From positions 1-58,359 of IMG/VR virus record IMGVR_UViG_3300017991_000124: a stretch of DNA of 58,359 nt, one strand, 5' to 3'. A program made the translations under genes and the position numbers. Origin of the DNA: a virus. How positions within the stretch are numbered: position 1 is the first letter of the stretch; the number at the start of each line of letters is the position of its first letter. Below, in pieces: positions 36,482 through 44,626 of this stretch. Under the pieces are notes generated by a model. The model worked only from the letters and a program-made list of their open reading frames with translations, ran no database searches and was not told the origin of the DNA.

Positions 36482-39324
36482 ATCAGCGAGGGAATGCCCG
36501 CCACGAATCCAGGGTCAGGTAATCCGGTGATGCTTGACCCCGGAACCACCTGGGACAGGTACGTGGCCGGGCGACTGATCACCCGACAGCGGCAGTTGAA
36601 ACCCACCGGTGGGTAAATTGTCTGCCAGATGGGATCGTTCGCTAGGATCATCTTGCCGTTGGCCCCAAGGTGCGTCGGGCGGGTCCGCTTGTCGGCGACA
36701 GCCCGGTACTCCCACACCGGGAATGCACGGAGCACCGTCGGCTGCGTGGCGTTGGCCACCCGGCCGCCGTTGTACGTGTTGAGCACGTTTGTTCTGAATA
36801 CCGTCTCCACGTGCCCAGCCCCCAGCGTGCGCCCGTCGGCAGACGGGATCATGCCCGCCGATTTGAGGCGATCGGACATGAACTGCTGGAACGATCGGAG
36901 GTCCGCGCCGGCACCCACCTGCTTTGCGAGCTCGTCGTGGATCACGTCCAGCATCTGCTGGGCCTGCACCCCGGCCACGGTGAACGCCCGCCGCTTCAGG
37001 TCGGCGGTGAGCCGGTCGAACTGCGCCCTCGGCATCACGTCCTTGGCGCGGAACCACCGCATGGCCTCGGCGAACGGCATCAGCGAGAAGTCGCGCAGCC
37101 GGATCGGCGTGGTGCCCCGTTCGCGCGCGGCTGTGGCGAACTCCTCGTCTGCCTCCTCGGTGACGTCGGCGTTGGCGTCCAGCCAGCCGATCTCCATGGC
37201 GTGATCCAGAATGCCCAGCGCGCACGACTGCCGGGTGCGGCGCTCCAGCGGACGGGAGTAGGCGTTGAGGTCCAGATCCTCGGCCGCCCGGTTCACCGCG
37301 TTGTAGATGTCCAGCGGGCGGTCCAAGCCCTCCACCGCATCGGAGAAGGTCTCGGCCCAGCCCTTGGTCGCGCGCCACAGTTCGCGCTCGCCCCGGCGCA
37401 TGATCTGTTCGGGCGATCCGAACGCGGTGCGGGGCTGTTCGTGGTCGGGACCGCAGCACACGGCGTGCGCATCGCGGTGGGCCCGAATCCGTTCGTCGGC
37501 CGCCGTGCACCGCTGGCTGGCGATGGCCATCAGGGAGGCTGCGATCTCCTCTGACTCCACCTCGGGGGGCGGCGTCAGCGCGGGCTCATCCGGGGTTGGC
37601 GCTTGCGGTGCTGCGGGTTTCGGTTGCGCGCCTTCGGCCGGTGCCTTGAGCATGGCCTCGAACTGGTAGATGGTCAGGTTACCGTTGGGATCGTCGGTGC
37701 CGTCCGGCAGTTTCAGCGGTCCCAGCCCCTGGCCGGCGCGTGCCTCGTTGACCGTCACATACTTCGAGGCGTCGGAGATGGACACCACCACACCGCTGGG
37801 CTCCTCGATTTCCTCTTTGCCAACCCCCGTGCCCGCGACCGACGGGATCGGCTGCTGCTCGCCGGCCTCGGGCGACCTTCCGTGAGGATACACCTCGACC
37901 GGACGCGGAGGCGGCGGTTGCAGGCCCAGCGGCGGGGTCGGCGGCTGGTCGATCTTGATCACCGCCTCGTCCGGTTCGGGTTGCCGGAACCCGCTCACCT
38001 CGTAGGCCTCCGCACGCGCGATGGCCAGCCCGGCGTCCTCGGCAAGCTTCAGTCGCTCGAGCTCCTTGGACCGGTCGGCGGGCTTGTCGTACCGCAGCAC
38101 GAACCGCGGGGCGTAGCCCAACTCGGCGGCGGTGTAATTCACCTCGATGATCGCGTCGGTTACCTGGTCCTCGATCATCTCCGACAGCGCCCGGGCGTCC
38201 CGCTGTAGGATGCCGTACTGCTCGTCCTGCATCACCAGCGATTGCTTGGAGTTCATGCCGGCGTTGACCGGATCCGTGGTGCCGGTCTGCCCGAGCACCA
38301 GCTTGCTGATCTGGCGGTCCGCCTCGGCGATGACGTCGCTGTGCACCTGGCCCGCGTTCTGCCCCGGCTGCGTCAGGTTCAGGTGCGTGCCGCGCGGCAT
38401 GCGCACCGACTGCGATCCGCCGAGCGCGTCCACGGCCTCGTCCGCCGCCAGCAGGTCGTCGATGCTCGCGGTGCTCTCTTCTTCCACCTCCACCACGCGG
38501 AACGGCTTGCCGAACAGCTCCATCAGGATCATGCGCTCGCGCTGACCGAACCTCTTGAAGAACGACCAGATCATGCATCTCGGCCCCAGCCCGTCGCGCT
38601 CCTGGTAGTCGCAGAACAGGTGCGGGGTCCACTGCACGTACTTGCGCCACAGACGATCCCGCACCAGATCCTTCGCCGCCAGCGATTGCCCAACCTCGGG
38701 GAACCGCCCGGCCACCGTGTAGTCGTCGTCGGTAACCCGCAGCTCCCGGTAGGGGCCGTAGTGGATGCGCCGAGGGTGGATCCAATCCATCCGCCCCAGC
38801 AGCATGGTGACGGGCTTGATCTTCTTTCCCTCCACCGGGCGCACCGTGGGGATCCACTGCATCTCCATCACCGCGCGGTTGTCGAACATGCCCCACGCCA
38901 TGCGCGCCAGGGCCTCGCGGAAATTCGCCAGGTTGGCCAGTTGCTCCCGGGCGATCAGCGCGTAGGTGAACGCCTTGGCCTTGTCGATGCCGTAGCCCTC
39001 GGCCGGGTGCACCTCGTAGGGGAGCGACGCCGCGGCGCCGAACCGCTTCTGCAACACCGCCGCCAGGTGCGGGTCGGTGTCCACCGTCTCCCGGCAGATG
39101 TCGGTCATGGTCCGCATCACGCCCAGGTAGGATTGCCGCAGCGCCAACTCGATCACGTCCATGTTCACGGCGCGGCCGAACCGCTGCCGCGTGGCGAGCT
39201 GGGCGTTCTGCTGGGCCAAACGCGGGTTGCGCAGGGTGGATACCGGCGGGACGGGGGGCACCCGCTCGGGCGGGTTGGCCTGGGCCACGACCAGCGCGGA
39301 ATCACGGGGGGTGTAGCGCGGCAT
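36478..39324 (-). CDS. Portal fused to Mu gpF-like head morphogenesis domain
   Basis: 948 residues from ATG 39324 (AGGAGATCGCCG). Residues 1-~480 match Mu gp29/DUF935 portals: MDWIHPRRIHYGPYRELRVT, WTPHLFCDYQERDGLGPRCM, VLGQTGTTDPVNAGMN then SLVMQDEQYGILQRDARALS. After a Pro-rich linker, the last ~400 are gpF/SPP1 gp7-type: AGHVETVFRTNVLNTYNGGR, EYRAVADKRTRPTHLGANGK and WQTIYPPVGFNCRCRVISRP, with the C-x-C near the end usual for the family. Most relatives encode the two as separate genes. Confidence 0.85.
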   Translation of the reverse strand: MPRYTPRDSALVVAQANPPERVPPVPPVSTLRNPRLAQQNAQLATRQRFGRAVNMDVIELALRQSYLGVMRTMTDICRETVDTDPHLAAVLQKRFGAAASLPYEVHPAEGYGIDKAKAFTYALIAREQLANLANFREALARMAWGMFDNRAVMEMQWIPTVRPVEGKKIKPVTMLLGRMDWIHPRRIHYGPYRELRVTDDDYTVAGRFPEVGQSLAAKDLVRDRLWRKYVQWTPHLFCDYQERDGLGPRCMIWSFFKRFGQRERMILMELFGKPFRVVEVEEESTASIDDLLAADEAVDALGGSQSVRMPRGTHLNLTQPGQNAGQVHSDVIAEADRQISKLVLGQTGTTDPVNAGMNSKQSLVMQDEQYGILQRDARALSEMIEDQVTDAIIEVNYTAAELGYAPRFVLRYDKPADRSKELERLKLAEDAGLAIARAEAYEVSGFRQPEPDEAVIKIDQPPTPPLGLQPPPPRPVEVYPHGRSPEAGEQQPIPSVAGTGVGKEEIEEPSGVVVSISDASKYVTVNEARAGQGLGPLKLPDGTDDPNGNLTIYQFEAMLKAPAEGAQPKPAAPQAPTPDEPALTPPPEVESEEIAASLMAIASQRCTAADERIRAHRDAHAVCCGPDHEQPRTAFGSPEQIMRRGERELWRATKGWAETFSDAVEGLDRPLDIYNAVNRAAEDLDLNAYSRPLERRTRQSCALGILDHAMEIGWLDANADVTEEADEEFATAARERGTTPIRLRDFSLMPFAEAMRWFRAKDVMPRAQFDRLTADLKRRAFTVAGVQAQQMLDVIHDELAKQVGAGADLRSFQQFMSDRLKSAGMIPSADGRTLGAGHVETVFRTNVLNTYNGGRVANATQPTVLRAFPVWEYRAVADKRTRPTHLGANGKMILANDPIWQTIYPPVGFNCRCRVISRPATYLSQVVPGSSITGLPDPGFVAGIPSLI

Positions 39325-39341
39325 CGGCGATCTCCTGTCCG

Positions 39342-39719
39342 CTAATCCTTCAACGCCCCCATCATCGCACCGCGCAGCCGATCGCGCAAGGTTCGCCGCG
39401 TGGCCGGGCGCTGGGCCACCGCCTGGCCGAGGTGCCGCGTTCCCTCGGCACGCGCCTTCCCTGCTGCGGCGGTCAACTGGCCGAGGATCTCCTTGACCTG
39501 CGCTGCCCACTGCACCAACCCGTCTAGGTTCGCCTGCACCTGTGGATTGCGCTCGGCCTCCGATTGGCAGGCCTCGACCCACTGATCGATCCACGCCGAC
39601 AACTGCTGGACGCTGGACGCCATCCCGTCCGCCCGCCCCGCGTGCAGGCCCGCCATGTAAAGCAGGTAGTCGCGGCCCTTCAACGTCAGCGTCTGCACCT
39701 CGGGGGTGGGTTTGTCCAC
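39342..39719 (-). CDS. Helical protein between terminase and portal
   Basis: 125 residues from GTG 39719 with GGAGGAGATC before it. VQTLTLKGRDYLLYMAGLHA then GRADGMASSVQQLSAWIDQW and AAQVKEILGQLTAAAGKARA are amphipathic helices; the end is basic (ATRRTLRDRLRGAMM). It sits between TerL and portal. A small-terminase or connector role is possible from position only; no HTH is clear. Confidence 0.65.
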   Translation of the reverse strand: MDKPTPEVQTLTLKGRDYLLYMAGLHAGRADGMASSVQQLSAWIDQWVEACQSEAERNPQVQANLDGLVQWAAQVKEILGQLTAAAGKARAEGTRHLGQAVAQRPATRRTLRDRLRGAMMGALKD

Positions 39720-39732
39720 GATCTCCTCCTGA

Positions 39733-41391
39733 TCAGTAGGTGGACCAGTCGCGGGCGGCGAACCGGCGCTTGCCGGCGGTCGGCCTGGGATCCGTGCGGT
39801 GTACCCGGCGGGCACCCTCTCGGGCCAGCCACGAGCTCATAAGGTAGTCCCCGGTGTGATGGTGCGGCTGGTAGAACAGGCAATCGTCGATCCATGCCTG
39901 GACCTCCGAATGACAGCGCCCGGAATTGTCGCAGGGGATGATCCACATGCCCTGCTCGATCTCGGTGAACACCGACTCCACGCCGAACTCCTGGCTCTGC
40001 TTGTTGGCCCGGGTGGTGGTGTGCGCCTGGATCGTGAGGCCCTTGCGCGCCTGCTGGGCGAACTGTCGCAGGTAGGCCTGCGCCTGATTGGTCTCTACTC
40101 GCACGATGGAGCCAAACGCCTCGGCGATGCGCACCAGCCGGCGCACGATCTCCGGGCCTTCCCATCGCCCGCTTTCGATGTGCAGGATCTTCTTGCGCTG
40201 GTCCGGTCGCAGCTCGAGCGTGAAGAACACGGTCTTGTCGTTGGCGCGCCCCTGGCCGATGCCCAGGTCCAGCCCGGTGTACGTGGGGTTGGGGCCGCGA
40301 TATTCGCTGACCAGCGTCTGCCCCATGCCGTCCACCTTGCACTTCTCAATCCACCCGCGCTGGCATTTGCTGTCCTCGAGGGACATCGGTTCGCAGAGCA
40401 GCAGGCGCGCGAATTCGTGCGGGGTGTACTCCTCCCGCAGCGCGTCGACCCGGGCCCGGGGATAGATTTCGGGCCAGAGCGTGGTGACCTCCTCGGGGTC
40501 GGGGTCGTGCGCGCGCAGGCGATACCAATCGTGCAGCTTGCCGGTCCGGGTGCGCGCGGGCCGGAGGTGCGCGTCCAGCGCCTGCCGCAACCAGACCGCG
40601 TTGGCGTTCGAGGTGCGCACGAACCCGTAGATGTCCATGGTCAGCGTCGGCCAGCCGCGGGACTCCAACTCGTAGGTCAGATCCTCACGGTTCCACGGTG
40701 TGTTGGTCACCACGCAGCGCGACTTGTGCACGTCCAGCCGGGACAGGAACCGGGACTCGAACTGCTCGCGGAGCGCCGTGCGCTGCTCAGGGGTCGCGGA
40801 GTTCTGGTTGTTGATCAGGTCGTCGCAGACGATGTTAGTGATCCGCGCACCCTCGATCGTGGTCCCCACGCCAACCGCGTGCACCGATGGGTCACGGATG
40901 GCGGCGGGGCGGTCGATGGCGATCCGTTCCGTCGTCCACGCATCGCCCTCCCGAGGTGAACGGCGCAGTTTGGGGAACACCATGTGCAACGGACCGTTCA
41001 GCGAATCCTCGGTGATGTAGTCCTTGATCATGCCCAGGATCTTCTTGGCCTGCGCCTGGGTGTTGGACACGATCATGTTTCGCGCGGTGGCGTCGCGGCC
41101 GAGCAGCCAGAGCAGGAACGTGGCGGCGCTGAAGGTCTTACCGCTGTAAATCGGCTGGCGGATGACGCACCGCCGGTGGGCGTACATGAACGAGTAGAGC
41201 AGCGCCTGGTGCGGGGCGGTGGTCAGCGCCTGCTGCGTCTGCTCCTCCCTGATCACCAGTTCAAAGAAGGTTGTCAGCGACTCGCGCCCCTGCGCGTAGT
41301 GGTTACGGATCGCGCGTGTGATCAGCGCGGGGTCGGCGTCCAGCCCCTCCAGCGGGTTGACCGCGGCGGCTGGATCAACGGTGCGGGGCAT
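39733..41391 (-). CDS. terL: Large terminase subunit (Mu gp28-like)
   Basis: 552 residues from ATG 41391 (CGGAGATCCG). ATPase: an unusual Walker A, RQPIYSGKTFSAATF, and Walker B ITNIVCDDLINNQN. Nuclease: TYTGLDLGIGQGRANDKTVF (first Asp), IVRVETNQAQAYLRQFAQQA and VQAWIDDCLFYQPHHHTGDY (late Asp pair). The order and spacing fit headful-type TerL. It is first in the packaging/head operon and has its own promoter. Confidence 0.85.
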   Translation of the reverse strand: MPRTVDPAAAVNPLEGLDADPALITRAIRNHYAQGRESLTTFFELVIREEQTQQALTTAPHQALLYSFMYAHRRCVIRQPIYSGKTFSAATFLLWLLGRDATARNMIVSNTQAQAKKILGMIKDYITEDSLNGPLHMVFPKLRRSPREGDAWTTERIAIDRPAAIRDPSVHAVGVGTTIEGARITNIVCDDLINNQNSATPEQRTALREQFESRFLSRLDVHKSRCVVTNTPWNREDLTYELESRGWPTLTMDIYGFVRTSNANAVWLRQALDAHLRPARTRTGKLHDWYRLRAHDPDPEEVTTLWPEIYPRARVDALREEYTPHEFARLLLCEPMSLEDSKCQRGWIEKCKVDGMGQTLVSEYRGPNPTYTGLDLGIGQGRANDKTVFFTLELRPDQRKKILHIESGRWEGPEIVRRLVRIAEAFGSIVRVETNQAQAYLRQFAQQARKGLTIQAHTTTRANKQSQEFGVESVFTEIEQGMWIIPCDNSGRCHSEVQAWIDDCLFYQPHHHTGDYLMSSWLAREGARRVHRTDPRPTAGKRRFAARDWSTY

Positions 41392-41425
41392 CGGATCTCC
41401 GGGGGGCGGTGTCAAGCATGATCCC

Positions 41426-41454
41426 CTTATACCCCGGGGCGGGGAGCGGGGCAA
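41426..41454 (-). promoter_or_regulatory. Late promoter before the terminase gene
   Basis: Minus strand TTGCCC (41449-41454), 17-nt spacer, TATAAG (41426-41431). It lies between the recombinase stop and ATG 41391 and would drive the packaging and head genes. A second TTGACA follows at 41410-41415 without a -10. Confidence 0.5.
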
Positions 41455-42135
41455 CTAGGCGGCGGCGAGCATGCGCTGGATCTGGATGGCCTGGAAGGCG
41501 GTGCCGGTGCGGGTGCGGTGCCCGGCGGCGGTCAGGGCGCGGGCGATGGAGTTGGGGCAGAGGCCGTCCTCGTCGCGCAGCGCCCGGGCGGCGGCCACGG
41601 TGGCCTGCTCGTCGGCGTCGGGGGTCAGGGTGCCGTCCTCGGTGCGCCGGTATCCGTAGGGGGCGTGGCCGCCCGTGTAGCGCCCCTGCGCGCGCAGGTG
41701 CTGCATCGCTGCGGCGGTGCGCTCGCCGATCACCTCGCGCTCCCACTGCGACACGGAGGCCATGATGTGGAGCACCAGCCGGCCGACCGCCGAGCGCGTG
41801 TCGAACTGCTCGGACACCGACACCAGCGACCAGCGATCACCGGAGAAGTAGGTTTCCAGCAGGTGGCCGAGGTCGCGCACCGACCGCGTGAGCCGGTCCA
41901 GTTTCACCACCAGCAGGGCCTCGGCCTCGCCGTCCTTCAAGGCTGCCAGGGCGCGCTGCAACGCGGGGCGGTCCAGCGTCTTGGCCGATGCCCCGGCGTC
42001 CTCCTCGATGCACACGATCTCCAGGTCGTAGAGCTCGGCGTAGGCTTCGACCTTGGCGCGCTGGGCGTCCAGGGAGATGCCGTGCTCGGATTGCTTGTCG
42101 GTGCTTACTCGGATGTAGGCGATCGTGCGGGTCAT
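41455..42135 (-). CDS. Serine recombinase (resolvase/invertase family)
   Basis: 226 residues. The N-terminal catalytic domain begins TRTIAYIRVSTDKQSEHGIS (nucleophile Ser in VSTDKQ). ALLVVKLDRLTRSVRDLGHL is the Arg-rich active-site block and IMASVSQWEREVIGERTAAA leads into the E-helix. The C-terminal part has GGHAPYGYRRTEDGTL and LCPNSIARALTAAGHRTRTG, the start of the Recombinase domain, but no zinc ribbon or coiled-coil arm. It may be a resolvase, a DNA invertase or a small integrase. It sits next to the terminase rather than the edge of the window. Confidence 0.8.
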   Translation of the reverse strand: MTRTIAYIRVSTDKQSEHGISLDAQRAKVEAYAELYDLEIVCIEEDAGASAKTLDRPALQRALAALKDGEAEALLVVKLDRLTRSVRDLGHLLETYFSGDRWSLVSVSEQFDTRSAVGRLVLHIMASVSQWEREVIGERTAAAMQHLRAQGRYTGGHAPYGYRRTEDGTLTPDADEQATVAAARALRDEDGLCPNSIARALTAAGHRTRTGTAFQAIQIQRMLAAA

Positions 42136-42290
42136 CGGGATCCCTCCTCTGCTAGTTTGCGGGCCGCGCGCTCCAGTTCCGTCGCTCGGCGTACGAGGTC
42201 CGCCGCGTCCCGGTCCAACCGGCGGCGCCGGCCCTCGGCCATGCGCGCCTGCCACCGGGCGGCGGCGGGGCGCTTGGCGGCAACCTCCAT
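42132..42290 (-). CDS. Small basic coiled-coil protein
   Basis: 52 residues. AARWQARMAEGRRRRLDRDA then ADLVRRATELERAARKLAEE is a charged amphipathic helix. It overlaps the recombinase start as ATGA and may be its accessory factor, or simply a small nucleic-acid-associated protein. No family recognised. Confidence 0.55.
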   Translation of the reverse strand: MEVAAKRPAAARWQARMAEGRRRRLDRDAADLVRRATELERAARKLAEEGSR

Positions 42291-42292
42291 CG

Positions 42293-42685
42293 TTAGAACG
42301 TCCCTTCTTCGATCGGCTCCCCGTCGTGGCGCAGCACACTGTACTTGCAGGTGCCGGCGTAGTCCCGCACGTAGGGCCACGCATCGATGGCGGCGGCGTG
42401 GAAGTCGTCGCAGTCGTCGTGCACATCCACCTCGTAGTCGGTCGTGCCGTTGGTCATCGCCAGCGTGCAGACCTCGGTGAGCCCCGCGATGAACTCGCGG
42501 CGCAGGTGCGCCATGTAGTCCTCGCGGTCCATGATGTCGGGGTGCGGCGTTTCCACCTCGCCGTCCTCCCAGTCGTCGGCGTACATCTCGAACGTCGGCC
42601 GCATCTCGTCGGCCAGCGCCTCGAATGACTCCGTGTCGAACGGCCCGCAGTCCCCGTATTCATCGTTGTTGTTGTAGACTCTCAT
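42293..42685 (-). CDS. Very acidic small protein, possible DNA mimic
   Basis: 130 residues from ATG 42685 (GGAGGGTACG). The sequence is rich in Asp and Glu with few basic residues: MYADDWEDGEVETPHPDIMD, then YEVDVHDDCDDFHAAAIDAW. High negative charge in a phage protein can mean DNA mimicry, as in anti-restriction or anti-repair proteins, but other causes exist. It is the first gene after the regulatory gap at 42.7-43.0 kb. Confidence 0.6.
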   Translation of the reverse strand: MRVYNNNDEYGDCGPFDTESFEALADEMRPTFEMYADDWEDGEVETPHPDIMDREDYMAHLRREFIAGLTEVCTLAMTNGTTDYEVDVHDDCDDFHAAAIDAWPYVRDYAGTCKYSVLRHDGEPIEEGTF

Positions 42686-42989
42686 CGTACCCTCCGTGTG
42701 TTGCGTCGCGTCCATGCCCCAATATAATGCAATCGCCGTGCCGGGATCCAGCCCCGCGTTGCCCCCGTTCGCCCCCGCAATCGGCCCGATCTGGCCCGTG
42801 ATTCCACCGTGCCTGCATTAGCGATGTGTTGCACTTCTGCAATGCGACATCTTTGTCATACCAGCGAAACGCCCGTAACCGTGCGGGATCCCGCCTGGAT
42901 TGCCGGGAAGTTATGCTATGACATGAATGTCCGGGCATTCCTGTCACTCCGTAAGTGTGCGGAACGACGGCGCAATCGGCGCCAACGAA
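42686..42989. promoter_or_regulatory. Intergenic region with GACAT/ATGTC operator-like repeats
   Basis: This 304-bp gap holds no gene. It contains GACATCTTTGTC (42846-42857), a near-palindrome GACATGAATGTC (42920-42931) nested in the longer inverted repeat TGACATGAATG-TCCGGG-CATTCCTGTCA (42919-42946), and another GACAT just inside the methyltransferase end (42999-43003). CACT-CCGTA-AGTG follows at 42945-42957. Minus-strand TATATT (42721-42726) could be a -10 for the acidic-protein gene, though no clear -35 is seen. It looks like a control region for the operons on either side. Confidence 0.4.
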
Positions 42990-44327
42990 TTACACTGCGA
43001 CATCTGGATCAGGTGGAATTGCCGCTTGCAGTTCCGACCAGGTGGCACGCTCCTCGCCGCGCTCCCGCACCGGATCCTGCCCCGTGTGCTCGGCCCAGCG
43101 AGCCACGCAGACGTCGCAGTATGCGGGGTCGATCTCCATCGCGTAGCAGCGGCGCCCCAAGTTCTCGGCGGCGATCAGCGCCGTGCCAGACCCGGCAAAC
43201 GGATCACAGATGATCTCCCCTTCGCGGCTACTGTTTCCCATCGCGCGTTCGTACAACCCGACGGGCTTCATCGTGGGGTGCAGTTTCGACTGATGCGGGC
43301 GGTCGATCGCCCACAGCGACGTCTCACCAGTGCCGCCATAGAACCGATGCCCGGCGCCCTCGACCCATCCGTAGATGATCGGTTCGTGCTTGTAGTTGTA
43401 ATCCGCCCGACCCAGAACGTGGTTGTTCTTAGCCCAGATCAACATGTGCCGCAGCGGAAACCCAACTTGGATCAGCGTTTGCAGCAGCAGCAGCAGCAGT
43501 TCTCCACCTTGAGGTCCGGTCACGTAGTACCCGGCCCCCGGCTTGGCGAACTGACGCACCGCTCCAAATGCCTTGCGCCAGAAGGATTCCATCTCATCGG
43601 GAGATTGGTGGTCGCTCGCTATCGGTACCTGAATGCGGTTGGCCGGGGCAACCACATTCAGGTACCGATTCTTGTCCGCATAGCTCACGCCGTACGGTGG
43701 GTCGGTGACGAGCAGTTCGTATCGCTCCTGTTGGAACAGCGCGGTAAGCGATTGTGCATCGGCGCAGTCCCCGCACAGCAGCCAGTGGTCGCCGAGGGTC
43801 CACAGATCGCCCGGCTTGGTGATCGGTGTCGCTGGCGGGGCGCCGGGTGCCGTGTCTTGCCCCGGCTGCGCGGTCCGCAAAATCGCCTTGCGGTCGGAGT
43901 CGCTGTACCCGGTCAGGTCCATCTCCATCAGGCCGGTGTCTAGTTCCAGCAGCTCCTCGCGCAGCAACCCCCGGTCCACCTCCCCGAGCTCGGCGATGCG
44001 GTTGTCGGCCAGGCGGTCGGCGCGCTCGTCCTCCTCGGATGAGTAGTTTTGGTGATCGACGGGCACCTGCTGCAGCCCCAATTGTGCGGCCGCTTCACGA
44101 CGCGCGTGGCCGCGCACGATGTAGCCTGACTGGTTGCTGACGGTGATGGGGTAGCGCCAGCCGTGGTGGCGGATCAGTTTGGCGAGGGCGGCGATCTGGT
44201 CGGCGGGGTGCTGCTTGGCGTTGCGGGGGTAGGGGCGCAGGTTGTCCAGGGGGACGATCGCCGTGTGGGCGCAGTGCACGGGCACGCCGTCGGCGGTTGG
44301 GATCTGCTGTTGGTCGGGGTCGCTCAT
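42990..44327 (-). CDS. ParB-domain / DNA methyltransferase fusion
   Basis: 445 residues. Residues ~20-130: IVPLDNLRPYPRNAKQHPAD then LIRHHGWRYPITVSNQSGYI and VRGHARREAAAQLGLQQVPV, a ParB N-terminal (CTP-binding type) domain. From ~170: LWTLGDHWLLCGD, LLVTDPPYGVSYADK (DPPY catalytic motif), KLHPTMKPVGLYERAM and ICDPFAGSGTALIAAENLGR (SAM-binding FxGxG), the beta-class order used by N6-adenine or N4-cytosine enzymes. Such fusions are common in phages and often lack a restriction partner, serving self-protection. Stop is TAA at 42990. Confidence 0.85.
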   Translation of the reverse strand: MSDPDQQQIPTADGVPVHCAHTAIVPLDNLRPYPRNAKQHPADQIAALAKLIRHHGWRYPITVSNQSGYIVRGHARREAAAQLGLQQVPVDHQNYSSEEDERADRLADNRIAELGEVDRGLLREELLELDTGLMEMDLTGYSDSDRKAILRTAQPGQDTAPGAPPATPITKPGDLWTLGDHWLLCGDCADAQSLTALFQQERYELLVTDPPYGVSYADKNRYLNVVAPANRIQVPIASDHQSPDEMESFWRKAFGAVRQFAKPGAGYYVTGPQGGELLLLLLQTLIQVGFPLRHMLIWAKNNHVLGRADYNYKHEPIIYGWVEGAGHRFYGGTGETSLWAIDRPHQSKLHPTMKPVGLYERAMGNSSREGEIICDPFAGSGTALIAAENLGRRCYAMEIDPAYCDVCVARWAEHTGQDPVRERGEERATWSELQAAIPPDPDVAV

Positions 44328-44626
44328 CGTAGTTGCTCCTCGGCCCCCGGCACCATGCCCGGGAGCAGGAATGTGGTGATGGTCTTGCGGTGTCGGTCGT
44401 AGCAGGCGACCGCGGGCACGTCGTCTGGTGGCAGTAGTACGAGGAATCGTCCGACGCGGTTGGAGGTGTCGTCGAGGTGGCGCGCGGAGTTGGACTGGAT
44501 CTGCCGGACGATGGTGTCGAGGTCGGCTGGTGTGAGGTCGAGGTCGAACCGCTCGAGTGCGCGCCGGATGGCGTGGGTCTGCTGGGCGTGGGCCTTGGGG
44601 CGGCGCTTGCGGGAGGTGCGGCTCAT
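44324..44626 (-). CDS. Small conserved phage protein
   Basis: 100 residues from ATG 44626, inside the end of the cytosine methyltransferase (ATGA). ALERFDLDLTPADLDTIVRQ then VGRFLVLLPPDDVPAVACYD and RHRKTITTFLLPG resemble a small 'helix then beta sheet' family with the end 'V.YD...K.I.TFLP'. Known members are uncharacterised phage proteins. It lies between two methyltransferases and may accompany them. Confidence 0.65.
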   Translation of the reverse strand: MSRTSRKRRPKAHAQQTHAIRRALERFDLDLTPADLDTIVRQIQSNSARHLDDTSNRVGRFLVLLPPDDVPAVACYDRHRKTITTFLLPGMVPGAEEQLR

